Source of the DNA: Methylobacterium sp. Leaf99
Lineage (GTDB): Bacteria > Pseudomonadota > Alphaproteobacteria > Rhizobiales > Beijerinckiaceae
Direction: 5' to 3'
Length of the DNA stretch: 64,000 nt
NCBI RefSeq assembly: GCF_001422375.1
Contig: NZ_LMMU01000007.1
Span: 722,184 to 786,183 of the forward strand
The notes beneath the pieces are model-generated. The model saw only the letters and a list, made by a program, of their open reading frames with translations. It did not search any database and had not been told where the DNA came from. This document shows, piece by piece, positions 25,969 through 34,505 of the stretch; position 1 is the stretch's first letter, and each line of letters opens with the position of its first letter. The position numbers and the translations under genes are program-made.

Positions 25969-27414
25969 ATGACCGAAGCCGCCACCGCCTGGCCCGTCCA
26001 CGGCCGCATCACCGGCCCCATCGTGATGATCGGCTTCGGCTCCATCGGACGCGGCACCCTGCCGCTGATCGAGCGCCACTTCGCGTACGACAAAAGCCGC
26101 TTCACCGTCGTCGAGCCCTCCGACGCCCACAAGGCCCTGGCCGACCAGCACGGCCTGCGCTTCGAGCAGGTGGCGCTGACCCGGGAGAACTATCGCGAGA
26201 TCCTGACCCCCCTCCTGACCGAGGGCGGCGGCCAGGGCTTCTGCGTCAACGTTTCCGTCGACACCTCGTCGCGCGCCATCATGGAACTGTGCCGCGAACT
26301 CAGCGCCTTCTACATCGACACCGTCGCCGAGCCGTGGCCGGGCTTCTACTTCGACAAGTCGAAGAGCCAGGGCGACCGCACCAACTACGCCCTGCGGCAG
26401 GACATTCTGGATGCTCGGACCGCCAGCCCCGGCGGCACCACGGCCGTGTCGTGCTGCGGTGCCAATCCCGGCATGGTGTCGTGGTTCGTTAAGCAGGCGC
26501 TCCTCAACGTCGCCAACGACATCGGCCTCGCCGCGGCCGAGCCGAAGGACCGCGCTGGCTGGGCCAAGCTCATGCGCGAAGTCGGCGTCAAGGGCATCCA
26601 CATCGCCGAGCGCGACACCCAGCGCGCCAAGAACCCGAAGCCCCGGGGGGTGTTCGTCAACACCTGGTCGGTGGAGGGCTTCGTCTCCGAGGGCAACCAG
26701 CCGGCCGAGCTCGGCTGGGGCACCCACGAGACCTGGCGTCCCGACAATGCCCGCGATCAGGAGAAGGGGTCGCGCTGCGCCATCTACCTGCTGCAGCCCG
26801 GCGCCGACACCCGCGTGCGCTCGTGGACGCCGACGGCCCAGGCGCAGTTCGGCTTCCTCGTGACCCACAACGAGGCGGTGTCGATCTCGGACTACTACAC
26901 CGTGCTGGAGGGCGACCGCGCCGCCTACCGTCCGACCTGTCACTACGCCTATCACCCGGCCGACGACGCCGTGCTGTCGCTCCACGAGATGTTCGGCAAG
27001 GCGGCCGTGGTGCAGGAGACGCACCACATCCTCGACGAGACCGAGATCGTCGACGGCATCGACGAGCTCGGCGTGCTCCTCTACGGCCACGAGAAGAACG
27101 CCTACTGGTTCGGCTCGCAGCTCTCCATCGAGGAGACCCGCCGCATCGCCCCCTACCAGAACGCCACCGGCCTTCAGGTGACCTCGGCCGTCCTCGCCGG
27201 CATGGTCTGGGCCCTCGAGAATCCGCAGGCCGGCATCGTCGAGGCCGACGAGATGGACTTCCGCCGCTGCCTCGAAGTGCAGATGCCGTATCTCGGGCCC
27301 GTCGTCGGCGTCTACACCGACTGGACCCCGCTGACCGGCCGCCCGGGCCTGTTCCCGGAGAACATCGACGAGACCGATCCCTGGCAGTTCCGCAACGTGC
27401 TGGTCCAGGGCTGA
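25969..27414 (+). CDS. hss: Homospermidine synthase
   Basis: 481 residues, the normal length. The Rossmann motif PIVMIGFGSIGRGTLPL is at the N-terminus, followed by NVSVDTSSRAIMELC, YIDTVAEPWPG, SCCGANPGMVSWFVKQAL and PTCHYAYHPADDAVLSL. The enzyme joins two putrescines (or putrescine and spermidine) with NAD as prosthetic redox cofactor to give sym-homospermidine, the characteristic polyamine of many alphaproteobacteria. With the decarboxylase 1.2 kb upstream it forms a two-step ornithine-to-homospermidine route. An 11-bp-stem hairpin follows the stop. Confidence 0.96.
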   Translation: MTEAATAWPVHGRITGPIVMIGFGSIGRGTLPLIERHFAYDKSRFTVVEPSDAHKALADQHGLRFEQVALTRENYREILTPLLTEGGGQGFCVNVSVDTSSRAIMELCRELSAFYIDTVAEPWPGFYFDKSKSQGDRTNYALRQDILDARTASPGGTTAVSCCGANPGMVSWFVKQALLNVANDIGLAAAEPKDRAGWAKLMREVGVKGIHIAERDTQRAKNPKPRGVFVNTWSVEGFVSEGNQPAELGWGTHETWRPDNARDQEKGSRCAIYLLQPGADTRVRSWTPTAQAQFGFLVTHNEAVSISDYYTVLEGDRAAYRPTCHYAYHPADDAVLSLHEMFGKAAVVQETHHILDETEIVDGIDELGVLLYGHEKNAYWFGSQLSIEETRRIAPYQNATGLQVTSAVLAGMVWALENPQAGIVEADEMDFRRCLEVQMPYLGPVVGVYTDWTPLTGRPGLFPENIDETDPWQFRNVLVQG

Positions 27415-27428
27415 TCATTGGGCGACCG

Positions 27429-27454
27429 ACGCCGCCCGCGATTGCGGGCGGCGT
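27429..27454 (+). terminator. Hairpin after hss
   Basis: ACGCCGCCCGC-GATT-GCGGGCGGCGT: perfect 11-bp stem, 14 bases after the hss stop. No U-tract. Confidence 0.6.
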
Positions 27455-27494
27455 TCGCGGTGGTACCCTGCGACCGCCCCCCGGAGGTCGGACG

Positions 27495-28061
27495 ATGGTG
27501 CCTCCTGCCCGCTGCCAAACCCGAATGCGCGTCGAGGACTTCCGGGCCTGGGTCGAGCATCGGCCGGGTGACGGGCGCTGGGAACTCATCGACGGCACAC
27601 CGGTCCCTCAGTCCCCGCAGACGAGCCGACATCAGCGCATCGTCGCCAACATCTGTTGCAGACTCGACGCGTTGGGCGAACGGCGCGACGGCCATGCCCT
27701 CCCGGGCCTCGGCGTGCTCAGCGCGGCCATGGAGGACCACGCACCGATCCCCGACGTCGTCGTCACCTGCGGCCCCCTCGGGGCGGACGGCTACACGAGC
27801 GACCCTGTGCTTCTCGCCGAAGTACTCTCCCCGTCGACCCAGCAGACCGACCTCGGCGCGAAGACGAGGTTCTACCGCACGGTGCCGAGCCTGCGCGTCT
27901 TCCTCATGGTCCATCAGGAGACGGCGCGGGTCGAAGTCTGGCGCCGCGGCGACGCGGGATGGAGCATGCGCGGGGTCGGGCCCGACGACACCGTCGACCT
28001 GCCCGAACTCGACGGAACCCTAGCCGTCTCCGAGATCTACGCCCGCGCCGGGATCGTTTGA
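27495..28061 (+). CDS. Uma2-family (DUF820) putative endonuclease, first of a tandem pair
   Basis: 188 residues of the PD-(D/E)XK-fold Uma2 family: MRVEDFRAWVEHRPGDGRWE, then LIDGTPV, APIPDVVVTCGPL (conserved Asp), LLAEVLSPSTQQTDLGAKTR (conserved Glu, later Lys). Nuclease activity is predicted for the family, not well established; members are often tandem and strain-variable. GGAGG lies seven bases before the ATG. The next gene is a paralogue in the same direction, and both are preceded by a GC-rich hairpin, so the duplicated unit seems to include upstream DNA. Confidence 0.85.
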   Translation: MVPPARCQTRMRVEDFRAWVEHRPGDGRWELIDGTPVPQSPQTSRHQRIVANICCRLDALGERRDGHALPGLGVLSAAMEDHAPIPDVVVTCGPLGADGYTSDPVLLAEVLSPSTQQTDLGAKTRFYRTVPSLRVFLMVHQETARVEVWRRGDAGWSMRGVGPDDTVDLPELDGTLAVSEIYARAGIV

Positions 28062-28065
28062 ATCG

Positions 28066-28094
28066 GGCGCGCGCCGCCGTTGCGGGCGCGCGCC
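28066..28094 (+). terminator. GC-rich hairpin between the two Uma2 genes
   Basis: GGCGCGCGCC (28066-28075) and the identical self-complementary GGCGCGCGCC (28085-28094) around a 9-nt loop, directly after the first Uma2 stop. Attenuation between the two genes is possible. Confidence 0.4.
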
Positions 28095-28133
28095 AGGATG
28101 CTACCATCGGGGGGTCGATCGGGAGAGACCGCC

Positions 28134-28697
28134 ATGGCCGTCGCGGCACGACGCGAGACCCGCATGTGTGTGGCCGAGTATCGCGTCTGGGTCGAGGACC
28201 GGCCGGACAGCGAGCGCTGGGAACTCATCGACGGCGAGCCCCTGCTCATGTCGCCGCCGCGCGAGCGGCATCAGGCGATCGTGGCGAATTTCATCGTGAG
28301 TCTCGCGGGACTCGCGCAGGAGAAGGGCTGCCGCGCCCTGCCCCGCCTCGCCGTCCTCAGCGCCGCCATGGACGATTTCGCGCCGATCCCCGACGTCATC
28401 GTGCGCTGCGGTCCCCTGCTGCCGGACGGGTACTCGTCCGATCCGATCCTGGTGGCCGAAGTGCTCTCGCCCGGCACCATGAGTCTCGACCGCGGCCGCA
28501 AGACCGACTTCTACCGCAGCGTTTCGAGCCTCCACCGCTTCCTCCTCGTCTCGCAGGACGAGGCGCGGATCGAGGTGTGGCGCCGTGCGGCGGAGGGGTG
28601 GGCCATCGACATCCTGTACGGTGGCGGGATCCTCGATCTGCCGGAGCTCGGCGGATCGGTTGCGGTCCGGGACCTCTACACCGACATCGTCTTCTAG
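28134..28697 (+). CDS. Uma2-family (DUF820) putative endonuclease, second of a tandem pair
   Basis: 187 residues, clearly a paralogue of the preceding gene: MCVAEYRVWVEDRPDSERWE, LIDGEPLLMSPPRERHQAIV, APIPDVIVRCGPLLPDGYSS, LVAEVLSPGTMSLDRGRKTD. The Asp, Glu and Lys positions of the nuclease core are kept. ATG 28134 has GGGAGA eight bases upstream; an in-frame ATG/GTG further up (28080) would add a non-conserved leader. The copies have diverged strongly outside the motifs, so the duplication is old. Confidence 0.85.
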   Translation: MAVAARRETRMCVAEYRVWVEDRPDSERWELIDGEPLLMSPPRERHQAIVANFIVSLAGLAQEKGCRALPRLAVLSAAMDDFAPIPDVIVRCGPLLPDGYSSDPILVAEVLSPGTMSLDRGRKTDFYRSVSSLHRFLLVSQDEARIEVWRRAAEGWAIDILYGGGILDLPELGGSVAVRDLYTDIVF

Positions 28698-28737
28698 AAT
28701 CGCCCGCCGTCCGGCGCGCCCATCCAAGGTTTCGCCC

Positions 28738-29079
28738 TTGCCTCATTTCGAAGATTTCTACGCCGACAAGCTCCGCGGCTCCCTCGGCGTCACCGACGCC
28801 GAATCCGTTCTCGACCTGCGCGGCACCAACCGCCCGACGGCGGAGGCCTCCCTCGCCGACATGCTGGAGCGCAGCCGCTTCGGAAAGGGCAAGACCGTGG
28901 CCATCCGCCTCGATCCGCCGCCCGAGGGCGGGGGCGAGACCCTGTTCCAGCCCACCGGCCGCCTGCTCCTCGACGCCAAGCGCAAGGGGCTGGTCGAACG
29001 CCTCCAGACCCTGCCGGCCGGGGACGGTCTCGGATTCTACGTGGCACTCACCGGCAAGGCCGCGCGTTCGGTGGAGTGA
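28738..29079 (+). CDS. Small conserved-looking protein, possibly Smr-like
   Basis: 113 residues from a TTG at 28738 with AAGG eight bases upstream (MPHFEDFYADKLRGSLGV). The middle part, ESVLDLRGTNRPTAEASLAD followed by MLERSRFGKGKTVAIRLDP, resembles the DLRG/DLHG start of Smr domains, but the C-terminal GxG of Smr is not evident (GDGLGFYVALTG is the best match). I cannot name it. Forty bases after the second Uma2 gene and 26 before the DUF1206 gene, so probably an operon. Confidence 0.6.
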   Translation: MPHFEDFYADKLRGSLGVTDAESVLDLRGTNRPTAEASLADMLERSRFGKGKTVAIRLDPPPEGGGETLFQPTGRLLLDAKRKGLVERLQTLPAGDGLGFYVALTGKAARSVE

Positions 29080-29104
29080 TCTCCTCCGGACGTCAGGCAA
29101 ATCC

Positions 29105-29953
29105 GTGCATCTCCTCGGCCGAAACGTCATCGAACGCCTTGCCCGCTTCGGCTACGGCGCGCGCGGAATCGTCTACTGCATCGTCGGCGGCCTCGCGCTC
29201 CTGGCCGCCCTCGGGCGCGGCGGCCGGGCCGACGACAGCGAGAGTGCGATCCGCTGGGTTCTCGCCGGACCGTTCGGGGCCGTCCTCGTCGGGATCATCG
29301 CGGTGGGCCTCCTGGGCTTCGCCCTCTGGCGCTTCGTCGAGGGCCTGACCGACGCCGACCGGCGCGGTACCTCGGCGAAGGGCCTCGTGGTCCGGGCCGC
29401 CCATGTCGGCAGCGCGGTCATCTACACGGGTCTCGCCATCACCGCCGGCAGCCTCGCCCTCGGTCTCGGCCGTCGCTCGGGGGGCGGCGATGGGATGCAG
29501 GACTGGACCGCCTGGCTTCTTTCCAAGCCCTTCGGCCTGTGGCTCGTCGGTTTCATCGGCGTCGGGGTGATGGGCGGGGGCGTCGCCTTCCTGGTCAAGG
29601 CGGCCACCGGCAAGGTCACGGACCGGTTGAAGCTCGCCGGAAGCCAATGCTGGTGGGCCAAGCCCGTGGGCCAGTTCGGTTACGCCGCCCGGGGCATCGC
29701 CTTTCTCATCATCGGCGGGTTCTTCATCGCTGCGGCGTGGTACCAGGCCTCGTCGGAGGTGAAGGGCCTCGCCGGGGCCTTCGCCGCCCTGCGGGCGCAG
29801 CCCTACGGCTGGGTCCTGCTCGCCATCGTGGCCGCCGGCCATTTCGCCTTCGGCGCCTTCGGGCTGATCCAGGCGCGGTTCCGCCACATCGACGCGCCCG
29901 ACATCGACGAGACCGACGATGCGGTTCTGAGGGCGATCCGCCCCAACCCCTGA
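29105..29953 (+). CDS. DUF1206 integral membrane protein
   Basis: 282 residues from GTG 29105 (MHLLGRNVIERLARFGYGAR). It has three repeats of the DUF1206 unit, each a two-helix membrane hairpin preceded by an amphipathic start with FGYGARGIVY, VRAAHVGSAVIYTGLA and FGYAARGIAFLIIGGFFI. Six membrane segments in all. Function unknown; the family is widespread in soil and plant-associated bacteria. The next gene begins 11 bases after the stop, and the stop TGAGG may serve as part of its ribosome site. Confidence 0.85.
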   Translation: MHLLGRNVIERLARFGYGARGIVYCIVGGLALLAALGRGGRADDSESAIRWVLAGPFGAVLVGIIAVGLLGFALWRFVEGLTDADRRGTSAKGLVVRAAHVGSAVIYTGLAITAGSLALGLGRRSGGGDGMQDWTAWLLSKPFGLWLVGFIGVGVMGGGVAFLVKAATGKVTDRLKLAGSQCWWAKPVGQFGYAARGIAFLIIGGFFIAAAWYQASSEVKGLAGAFAALRAQPYGWVLLAIVAAGHFAFGAFGLIQARFRHIDAPDIDETDDAVLRAIRPNP

Positions 29954-29963
29954 GGCCGGTGCG

Positions 29964-32027
29964 TTGACAGATCCGGGATCGGCGCCGATACCCCGCTTCG
30001 GCCCGGAACCCATGCAGAAGCGCACCTACAAGAACGCGGTGATGGTGGTCCACGATTGCGTGGCGACCGCCCTGGCCGTGATCCTCACCTTCGTCTTCCG
30101 CTTCAACGGCGATCCCCTCGCCGAGCGGCTGCACGCGCTTCCCCTGCTGCTGCCGCCCTTCGTGCTGTTCGCGGCCCTCGTCTACGCGCGGTTCCGGCTC
30201 TACCGGACCAAGTGGCGCTTCGCCTCCCTGCCGGACCTCGCCGGAATCGTGCGGGCGGCGAGCGTCCTCGCCCTGACGCTGCTGGTGCTGGACTACGTCC
30301 TCGTCTCATCGACGATGTACGGCTTCTACTTCTTCGGCAAGATCGCCATCGGACTGTACTGGGTGCTGCAGATCTTCCTGCTCGGCGGCCCGCGCCTCGC
30401 CTTCCGCTACCTCAAGTACACCCGCTCGCGGCAGAGCCAGGCCCGCGCGGCGACGACCCCGACCCTGCTGCTCGGGCGCGGCAGCGAGATCGAGATCCTG
30501 GTGCGGGCCATCGAATCCGGCTCCGTGCGGCGCCTGGCCCCCAAGGGCATCCTGTCGCCGCGCGCGGACGAGACCGGCCAGACCATGCGCGGCGTCCCCG
30601 TCCTCGGCTCCTTCGCCGACCTCGAACGGGTGGTGGCCGATCTCGCCCGCGACGGGACGCCCGTGCGCCGCCTCGTCGCCGTGCCGAGCGCGCTCGCGCC
30701 CGAGGCCGAGCCCGACGACCTCATCGCCCGTGCCCGCCGCCTCGGCCTGCCCCTGTCGCGGGTGACGAGCCTCGGCGAGAACATGCGCGACGCCGGCCTC
30801 GCGCCCCTGGAGATCGAGGACCTGCTCCTGCGCCCCACCGTCGCCATCGACCGGCCGCGCCTGGAGCGCCTGCTCACGGCCAAGCGGGTGATCGTGACCG
30901 GCGGCGGCGGCTCCATCGGTTCGGAGATCTGCGCCCGGGCCGTGGCGTTCGGCGCGGCGGCGATCCTTGTGGTCGAGAGTTCGGAGCCGGCGCTCCACGG
31001 TATCCTGAGCCAACCGGATCTCGCCGAGGCCGACGTCACCGGCGTCCTCGCCGACATCCGCGACCGCGACCGGCTCCATGCAGTCTTCGCCGAATTCCGG
31101 CCGGACTACGTCTTCCACGCCGCCGCCCTCAAGCAGGTGCCCTACCTCGAACGCGACTGGACCGAGGGCATCAAGACCAACGTCTTCGGCTCCATCAACG
31201 TCGCCGATGCGACGTTGGCCGTGGGGGCCCGGGCGCTGGTGATGATCTCCACCGACAAGGCCATCGAGCCGGTGTCGCAGCTCGGCGCCACCAAGCGCTT
31301 CGCCGAGATGGTGGCCCAGGCCTACGATGCCGCTCAGGGCTGCGCGGCGGACGCGGTTCCGACCCGGCTCATCGCCGTGCGCTTCGGCAACGTGCTCGGC
31401 TCCGTCGGCTCCGTCGTGCCGGTGTTCAAGGCGCAGATCGCCCGGGGCGGCCCGGTCACCGTCACGGACCCCGAGATGGTGCGCTACTTCATGACCGTGC
31501 GGGAAGCAGCCGACCTCGTGCTCACCGCCGCTTCGCACGCCGACCGGGAGGCCCGCGCCGCCACCTGTGCGGGCGGTGTCGATCAGCGCGCCGCCGTCTA
31601 CGTGCTCAAGATGGGCCAGCCGGTGCGGATCGGCGACCTCGCCGAGCGGATGATCCGCCTCGCCGGCTTCGAGCCCGGCATCGATATCGACATCGTCCAC
31701 ACGGGCTCGCGCCCCGGCGAGCGCCTCAACGAGATCCTGTTCGCCCGCGAGGAGCCCCGCGTCGCCCTCGACGGAATCGACGGCGTCATGGCGGCGCGCC
31801 CGGTCTTCGCCGACCGAACCGTGCTCGACGGCTGGATCGCGCGCCTGCGGGCGGCGGTCGCGTGCCAGGACCGGGCGGCGGCGGAGACGGTGTTCGAAGA
31901 GGCGATCCCCGATTTCCGCAATCGGCCGAAGACGACGCCGCCATTGCCGGCGACGGAACCGGACCAGCCGTTTCCTGTTGGTCCCTCACCCAAATCACGG
32001 GAACCAACGGCAGCGTTTCGTCATTGA
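29964..32027 (+). CDS. FlaA1/CapD-type nucleotide-sugar dehydratase/epimerase, membrane-bound
   Basis: 687 residues. Four membrane helices in the first 150 residues, a CoA-binding-like domain, then an SDR domain with VIVTGGGGSIGSEIC (about residues 309-323), FHAAALKQVPYLE, KTNVFGSINVADA, ISTDKAIEPVSQLGATKRFA and RFGNVLGSVGSVVPVF. The family converts UDP-GlcNAc-type sugars (4,6-dehydratase or 4-epimerase) for O-antigen, capsule or glycan synthesis at the inner membrane. Start TTG 29964 has GAGG eight bases upstream; ATG 30012 (MQKRTYKN) is a fair alternative. Works with the phosphotransferase and epimerase genes just downstream on the other strand. Confidence 0.92.
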   Translation: MTDPGSAPIPRFGPEPMQKRTYKNAVMVVHDCVATALAVILTFVFRFNGDPLAERLHALPLLLPPFVLFAALVYARFRLYRTKWRFASLPDLAGIVRAASVLALTLLVLDYVLVSSTMYGFYFFGKIAIGLYWVLQIFLLGGPRLAFRYLKYTRSRQSQARAATTPTLLLGRGSEIEILVRAIESGSVRRLAPKGILSPRADETGQTMRGVPVLGSFADLERVVADLARDGTPVRRLVAVPSALAPEAEPDDLIARARRLGLPLSRVTSLGENMRDAGLAPLEIEDLLLRPTVAIDRPRLERLLTAKRVIVTGGGGSIGSEICARAVAFGAAAILVVESSEPALHGILSQPDLAEADVTGVLADIRDRDRLHAVFAEFRPDYVFHAAALKQVPYLERDWTEGIKTNVFGSINVADATLAVGARALVMISTDKAIEPVSQLGATKRFAEMVAQAYDAAQGCAADAVPTRLIAVRFGNVLGSVGSVVPVFKAQIARGGPVTVTDPEMVRYFMTVREAADLVLTAASHADREARAATCAGGVDQRAAVYVLKMGQPVRIGDLAERMIRLAGFEPGIDIDIVHTGSRPGERLNEILFAREEPRVALDGIDGVMAARPVFADRTVLDGWIARLRAAVACQDRAAAETVFEEAIPDFRNRPKTTPPLPATEPDQPFPVGPSPKSREPTAAFRH

Positions 32028-32097
32028 GGCGCTGATCCGAATGGTAGATGCCGTACCGGATTTCATCGGCGCGGTCGGACGATCCGAGGAGAAGATC

Positions 32098-32433
32098 TTG
32101 CAGAGTGTTTCGAAGCTCCTGGCAGGCAGCGTGTTCGCGATGGCCCTCGGCCTCACCGCCGCACCCGCCTTCGCCCAGGGTATCTCCATCGGACCGGGCG
32201 GCGTCCAGGTCGATCCGGGCTACCGGCGCGGCTACGACGATCGCGGTCCGCCGCGCAGCGAGCTTAGCCGCGGCGAAGCCAGCCGCATCGCCCGCCGCGA
32301 GGGCCTCGTCGACGTGGACGGCGTCGATCGCCGCGGCCCCCGGATGATCGTGCGCGGGTCCGACCGCCGGGGCGACGACATGACCGTCGTCCTCGACAGC
32401 CGCTCCGGCGACGTCATCGACGTCCGCCGCTGA
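32098..32433 (+). CDS. Small exported protein, unknown
   Basis: 111 residues from TTG 32098, with GAGGAG six bases upstream: MQSVSKLLAGSVFAMALGLT is a signal peptide ending near AFAQG. The mature part is highly charged, Arg/Asp/Gly-rich (RRGYDDRGPPRSELSRGEAS) and ends VVLDSRSGDVIDVRR, a pattern also seen in PepSY-like small periplasmic proteins, but no domain can be assigned. A good terminator follows. An ATG at 32041 is in frame but lacks a ribosome site and spoils the signal peptide. Confidence 0.7.
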   Translation: MQSVSKLLAGSVFAMALGLTAAPAFAQGISIGPGGVQVDPGYRRGYDDRGPPRSELSRGEASRIARREGLVDVDGVDRRGPRMIVRGSDRRGDDMTVVLDSRSGDVIDVRR

Positions 32434-32458
32434 GCCGCCTCCCCGTTTCGTCTTCCGA

Positions 32459-32487
32459 GGGTCCGGCGCCATGCGCCGGGCCCTTTT
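32459..32487 (+). terminator. Rho-independent terminator
   Basis: GGGTCCGGCGC-CAT-GCGCCGGGCCC followed by TTTT (32484-32487), 26 bases after the small exported protein gene. Confidence 0.8.
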
Positions 32488-32503
32488 CCATGCGGTCTCG
32501 GTC

Positions 32504-33430
32504 TCATGCGGTCTCGGCGCGGGCGAAGCGCGCGAGTCCGTCCCGCGTCGGGTGTGACGGCGTCCAGCCCAGGGCCGACAGGCCGTCGGTCCGGACGACG
32601 AGGTTCGTCGAGAGCCGGGCGTAGGCCTCGTCCCGTCCCGCGAGCCGGCAGGCCAGGCCGATGAGGCCCGTGGGCACGGCGACGAGCTTCGGCGCGCGGT
32701 CGAGCCCGAGGCGCAGGGCGCCGATCATCTCCGGCAGGCTCAAGGGGTCGGGCTCGGCGACGACGAGGGCCCGGCCGATGGGGGCTGGCGCGGCGAGCGC
32801 CGTGGCGACGGCCGCCGCGAGGTTGTCCACCGACACGAGGGAGCGCCGCGCCGTGAAGCCCGCGAGGGGCAACGGATAGGGCGTGCGGGCGAGGCGCAGC
32901 AGCGCGGCCATGTTGCCCTTCACCCCGGCGCCGTAGACGAGGACCGGCCGCAGGGCGACCCAGTCGAGGCCGATCTCGGCGAGCGCCGCTTCCGCGGCCA
33001 GTTTCGAGCGGCCATAGGCGTCCGTGGGCACGGGCGCATCGGTCTCGGACAGGGTGCCGGCGGCACCAGGGCCGGACTGGGCCCGGATCGAGGACAGGAA
33101 CACGAAGCGGCGCACCCGCGCCCGGGCGGCGCATTCGGCCAGTCGCCGCGTGGCTTCGGTGTTGGACGTGCGAAAGTCGTCCTCGGGCGTGCCCGACATG
33201 GCGTGCGCCAAGCCGGCCGAATGCACGATGGCGTCGACGCCGGCAAGCGCCGCCGCCATGTTCATGGGGCGGCTGAGATCGCCCACCACGGCGCCGCTCG
33301 CGCCCTCCGGCACGGCGACGGGCCGGCGCAACAGGACGCGCACCCGGTAGCCCCGGGCCGACAGGGCGCGGAGGAGGTGGCGGCCGATGAAGCCCGTGGC
33401 CCCCGTCAACGCGATGAGCTGTCCGCCCAA
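32504..33430 (-). CDS. NAD-dependent epimerase/dehydratase (extended SDR)
   Basis: 308 residues. LIALTGATGFIGRHLLRAL at the N-terminus (GxxGxxG), IVHSAGLAHAMSG, VFLSSIRAQSG and the catalytic YGRSKLAAE (YxxxK). Likely acts on a nucleotide sugar for surface polysaccharide (relatives occur beside WecA-like genes). Start is TTG 33430 with AGGAGG six bases upstream, an excellent ribosome site; the frame is open further upstream but that stretch belongs to the phosphotransferase gene. It begins 14 bases after the phosphotransferase stop, so one operon. Confidence 0.9.
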   Translation of the reverse strand: MGGQLIALTGATGFIGRHLLRALSARGYRVRVLLRRPVAVPEGASGAVVGDLSRPMNMAAALAGVDAIVHSAGLAHAMSGTPEDDFRTSNTEATRRLAECAARARVRRFVFLSSIRAQSGPGAAGTLSETDAPVPTDAYGRSKLAAEAALAEIGLDWVALRPVLVYGAGVKGNMAALLRLARTPYPLPLAGFTARRSLVSVDNLAAAVATALAAPAPIGRALVVAEPDPLSLPEMIGALRLGLDRAPKLVAVPTGLIGLACRLAGRDEAYARLSTNLVVRTDGLSALGWTPSHPTRDGLARFARAETA

Positions 33431-33444
33431 GGTCCCCTCCTGCC

Positions 33445-34449
33445 TCAACCGATGGTCCGGCGCCGCGCGAAGGCGTGCAGGACGCTTGCCACCAGGGCGA
33501 TCCCCGCCCCGCAGGCCAGGACGGTGACGGGCCAGGACGGCCAAAGCAAGGTCGCACCGGCGAGCCCCGCCAGGGCGAGGTTGAGGAGGAAGACCCGGCC
33601 CACGACGGCGATCACTGGGAACCCGTTGTCGGTGGCGCGCTGGTACCAGTGCGAGCGATGGGCCTGCCAGACCGGCTCGCGCCGCAGGAGCCGGCGCCCC
33701 AGGGTCAGGGTCGCGTCGGCGAGGTAGTACAGGGGCAGCAGGATCGCGGCGGCGAGCCCACCCGCGACGGCGAGGCGATAGAGCAGCCATGCCCCGAGCA
33801 GGCCGAGGGGCAGGGAGCCGACATCGCCGAGGAACAGCCGCGCCACGGGCCGGTTGAACGGCGCGAAGCCGAGGAGCCCCCCGAGGAGCGCGGCGGCGAC
33901 CAGGGTCGGCAGGAACGGCAGCCCCCCCGAGGCGCCGAGGAGCAGCAGGGCGGCGGTGAGGGGCACGAACGCGGCGACGGTCATCCAGTCGAGCCCGTCC
34001 ATGAAGTTGACGAGGTTGACGAACCAGATCCCGGCGAGGATCGCCACGGCGCGCTCCACCGGCACCGGCACGCCCGGCATCAGGCGCCCGCCCACCGCCA
34101 TCACCAGCCCGGCGACGACGACGGCCTGCACGCCGAGGCGGAGCGAAGCCGGCAGCGGGCGGATGTCATCGACGGCGCCGAGGATCGCTAGCGCCAGGGT
34201 CGCATGGGCGAGGATGAGGGCCTCGAGGGCGTCGAGCCCGGCCCCGCGCAGGGCCAGGACCGCGCCGACGCTGGCGAGCACCGCCAGCACGATGGCGATG
34301 CCGCCGCCCTGCGGCGTCGGCACCGTGTGGCTGGAGCGGGCATTGGGGCGGGCCAGGGCGTAGCGCTGGAGCAGCGGACGCAGGGCGAGGATCAGCCCCG
34401 CGCTTAACCCCGCGGCGAGGGGAACGGCGGCGAGGGGCGCGAGGACCAT
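33445..34449 (-). CDS. WecA/MraY-like polyprenyl-phosphate sugar-1-phosphate transferase
   Basis: 334 residues, about ten membrane helices. Diagnostic loops are PNARSSHTVPTPQGGGIAIV, ILGAVDDIRPLP, NLVNFMDGLDWMTV, RLFLGDVGSLPLG and WQAHRSHWYQRA (the HxxH-type motif). The family transfers a sugar-1-phosphate (usually GlcNAc-like) from UDP to undecaprenyl phosphate, the first committed step of O-antigen or similar glycans. ATG 34449 gives MVLAPLAAVPLAAG; the open frame upstream runs into the palindromic repeat and is not coding. The SDR gene follows in the same operon. Confidence 0.92.
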   Translation of the reverse strand: MVLAPLAAVPLAAGLSAGLILALRPLLQRYALARPNARSSHTVPTPQGGGIAIVLAVLASVGAVLALRGAGLDALEALILAHATLALAILGAVDDIRPLPASLRLGVQAVVVAGLVMAVGGRLMPGVPVPVERAVAILAGIWFVNLVNFMDGLDWMTVAAFVPLTAALLLLGASGGLPFLPTLVAAALLGGLLGFAPFNRPVARLFLGDVGSLPLGLLGAWLLYRLAVAGGLAAAILLPLYYLADATLTLGRRLLRREPVWQAHRSHWYQRATDNGFPVIAVVGRVFLLNLALAGLAGATLLWPSWPVTVLACGAGIALVASVLHAFARRRTIG

Positions 34450-34505
34450 GGCGTGTTGATACCGAATACGCTTGATCGCATTGGATCGTGCGGTCGCGAC
34501 GGGCT

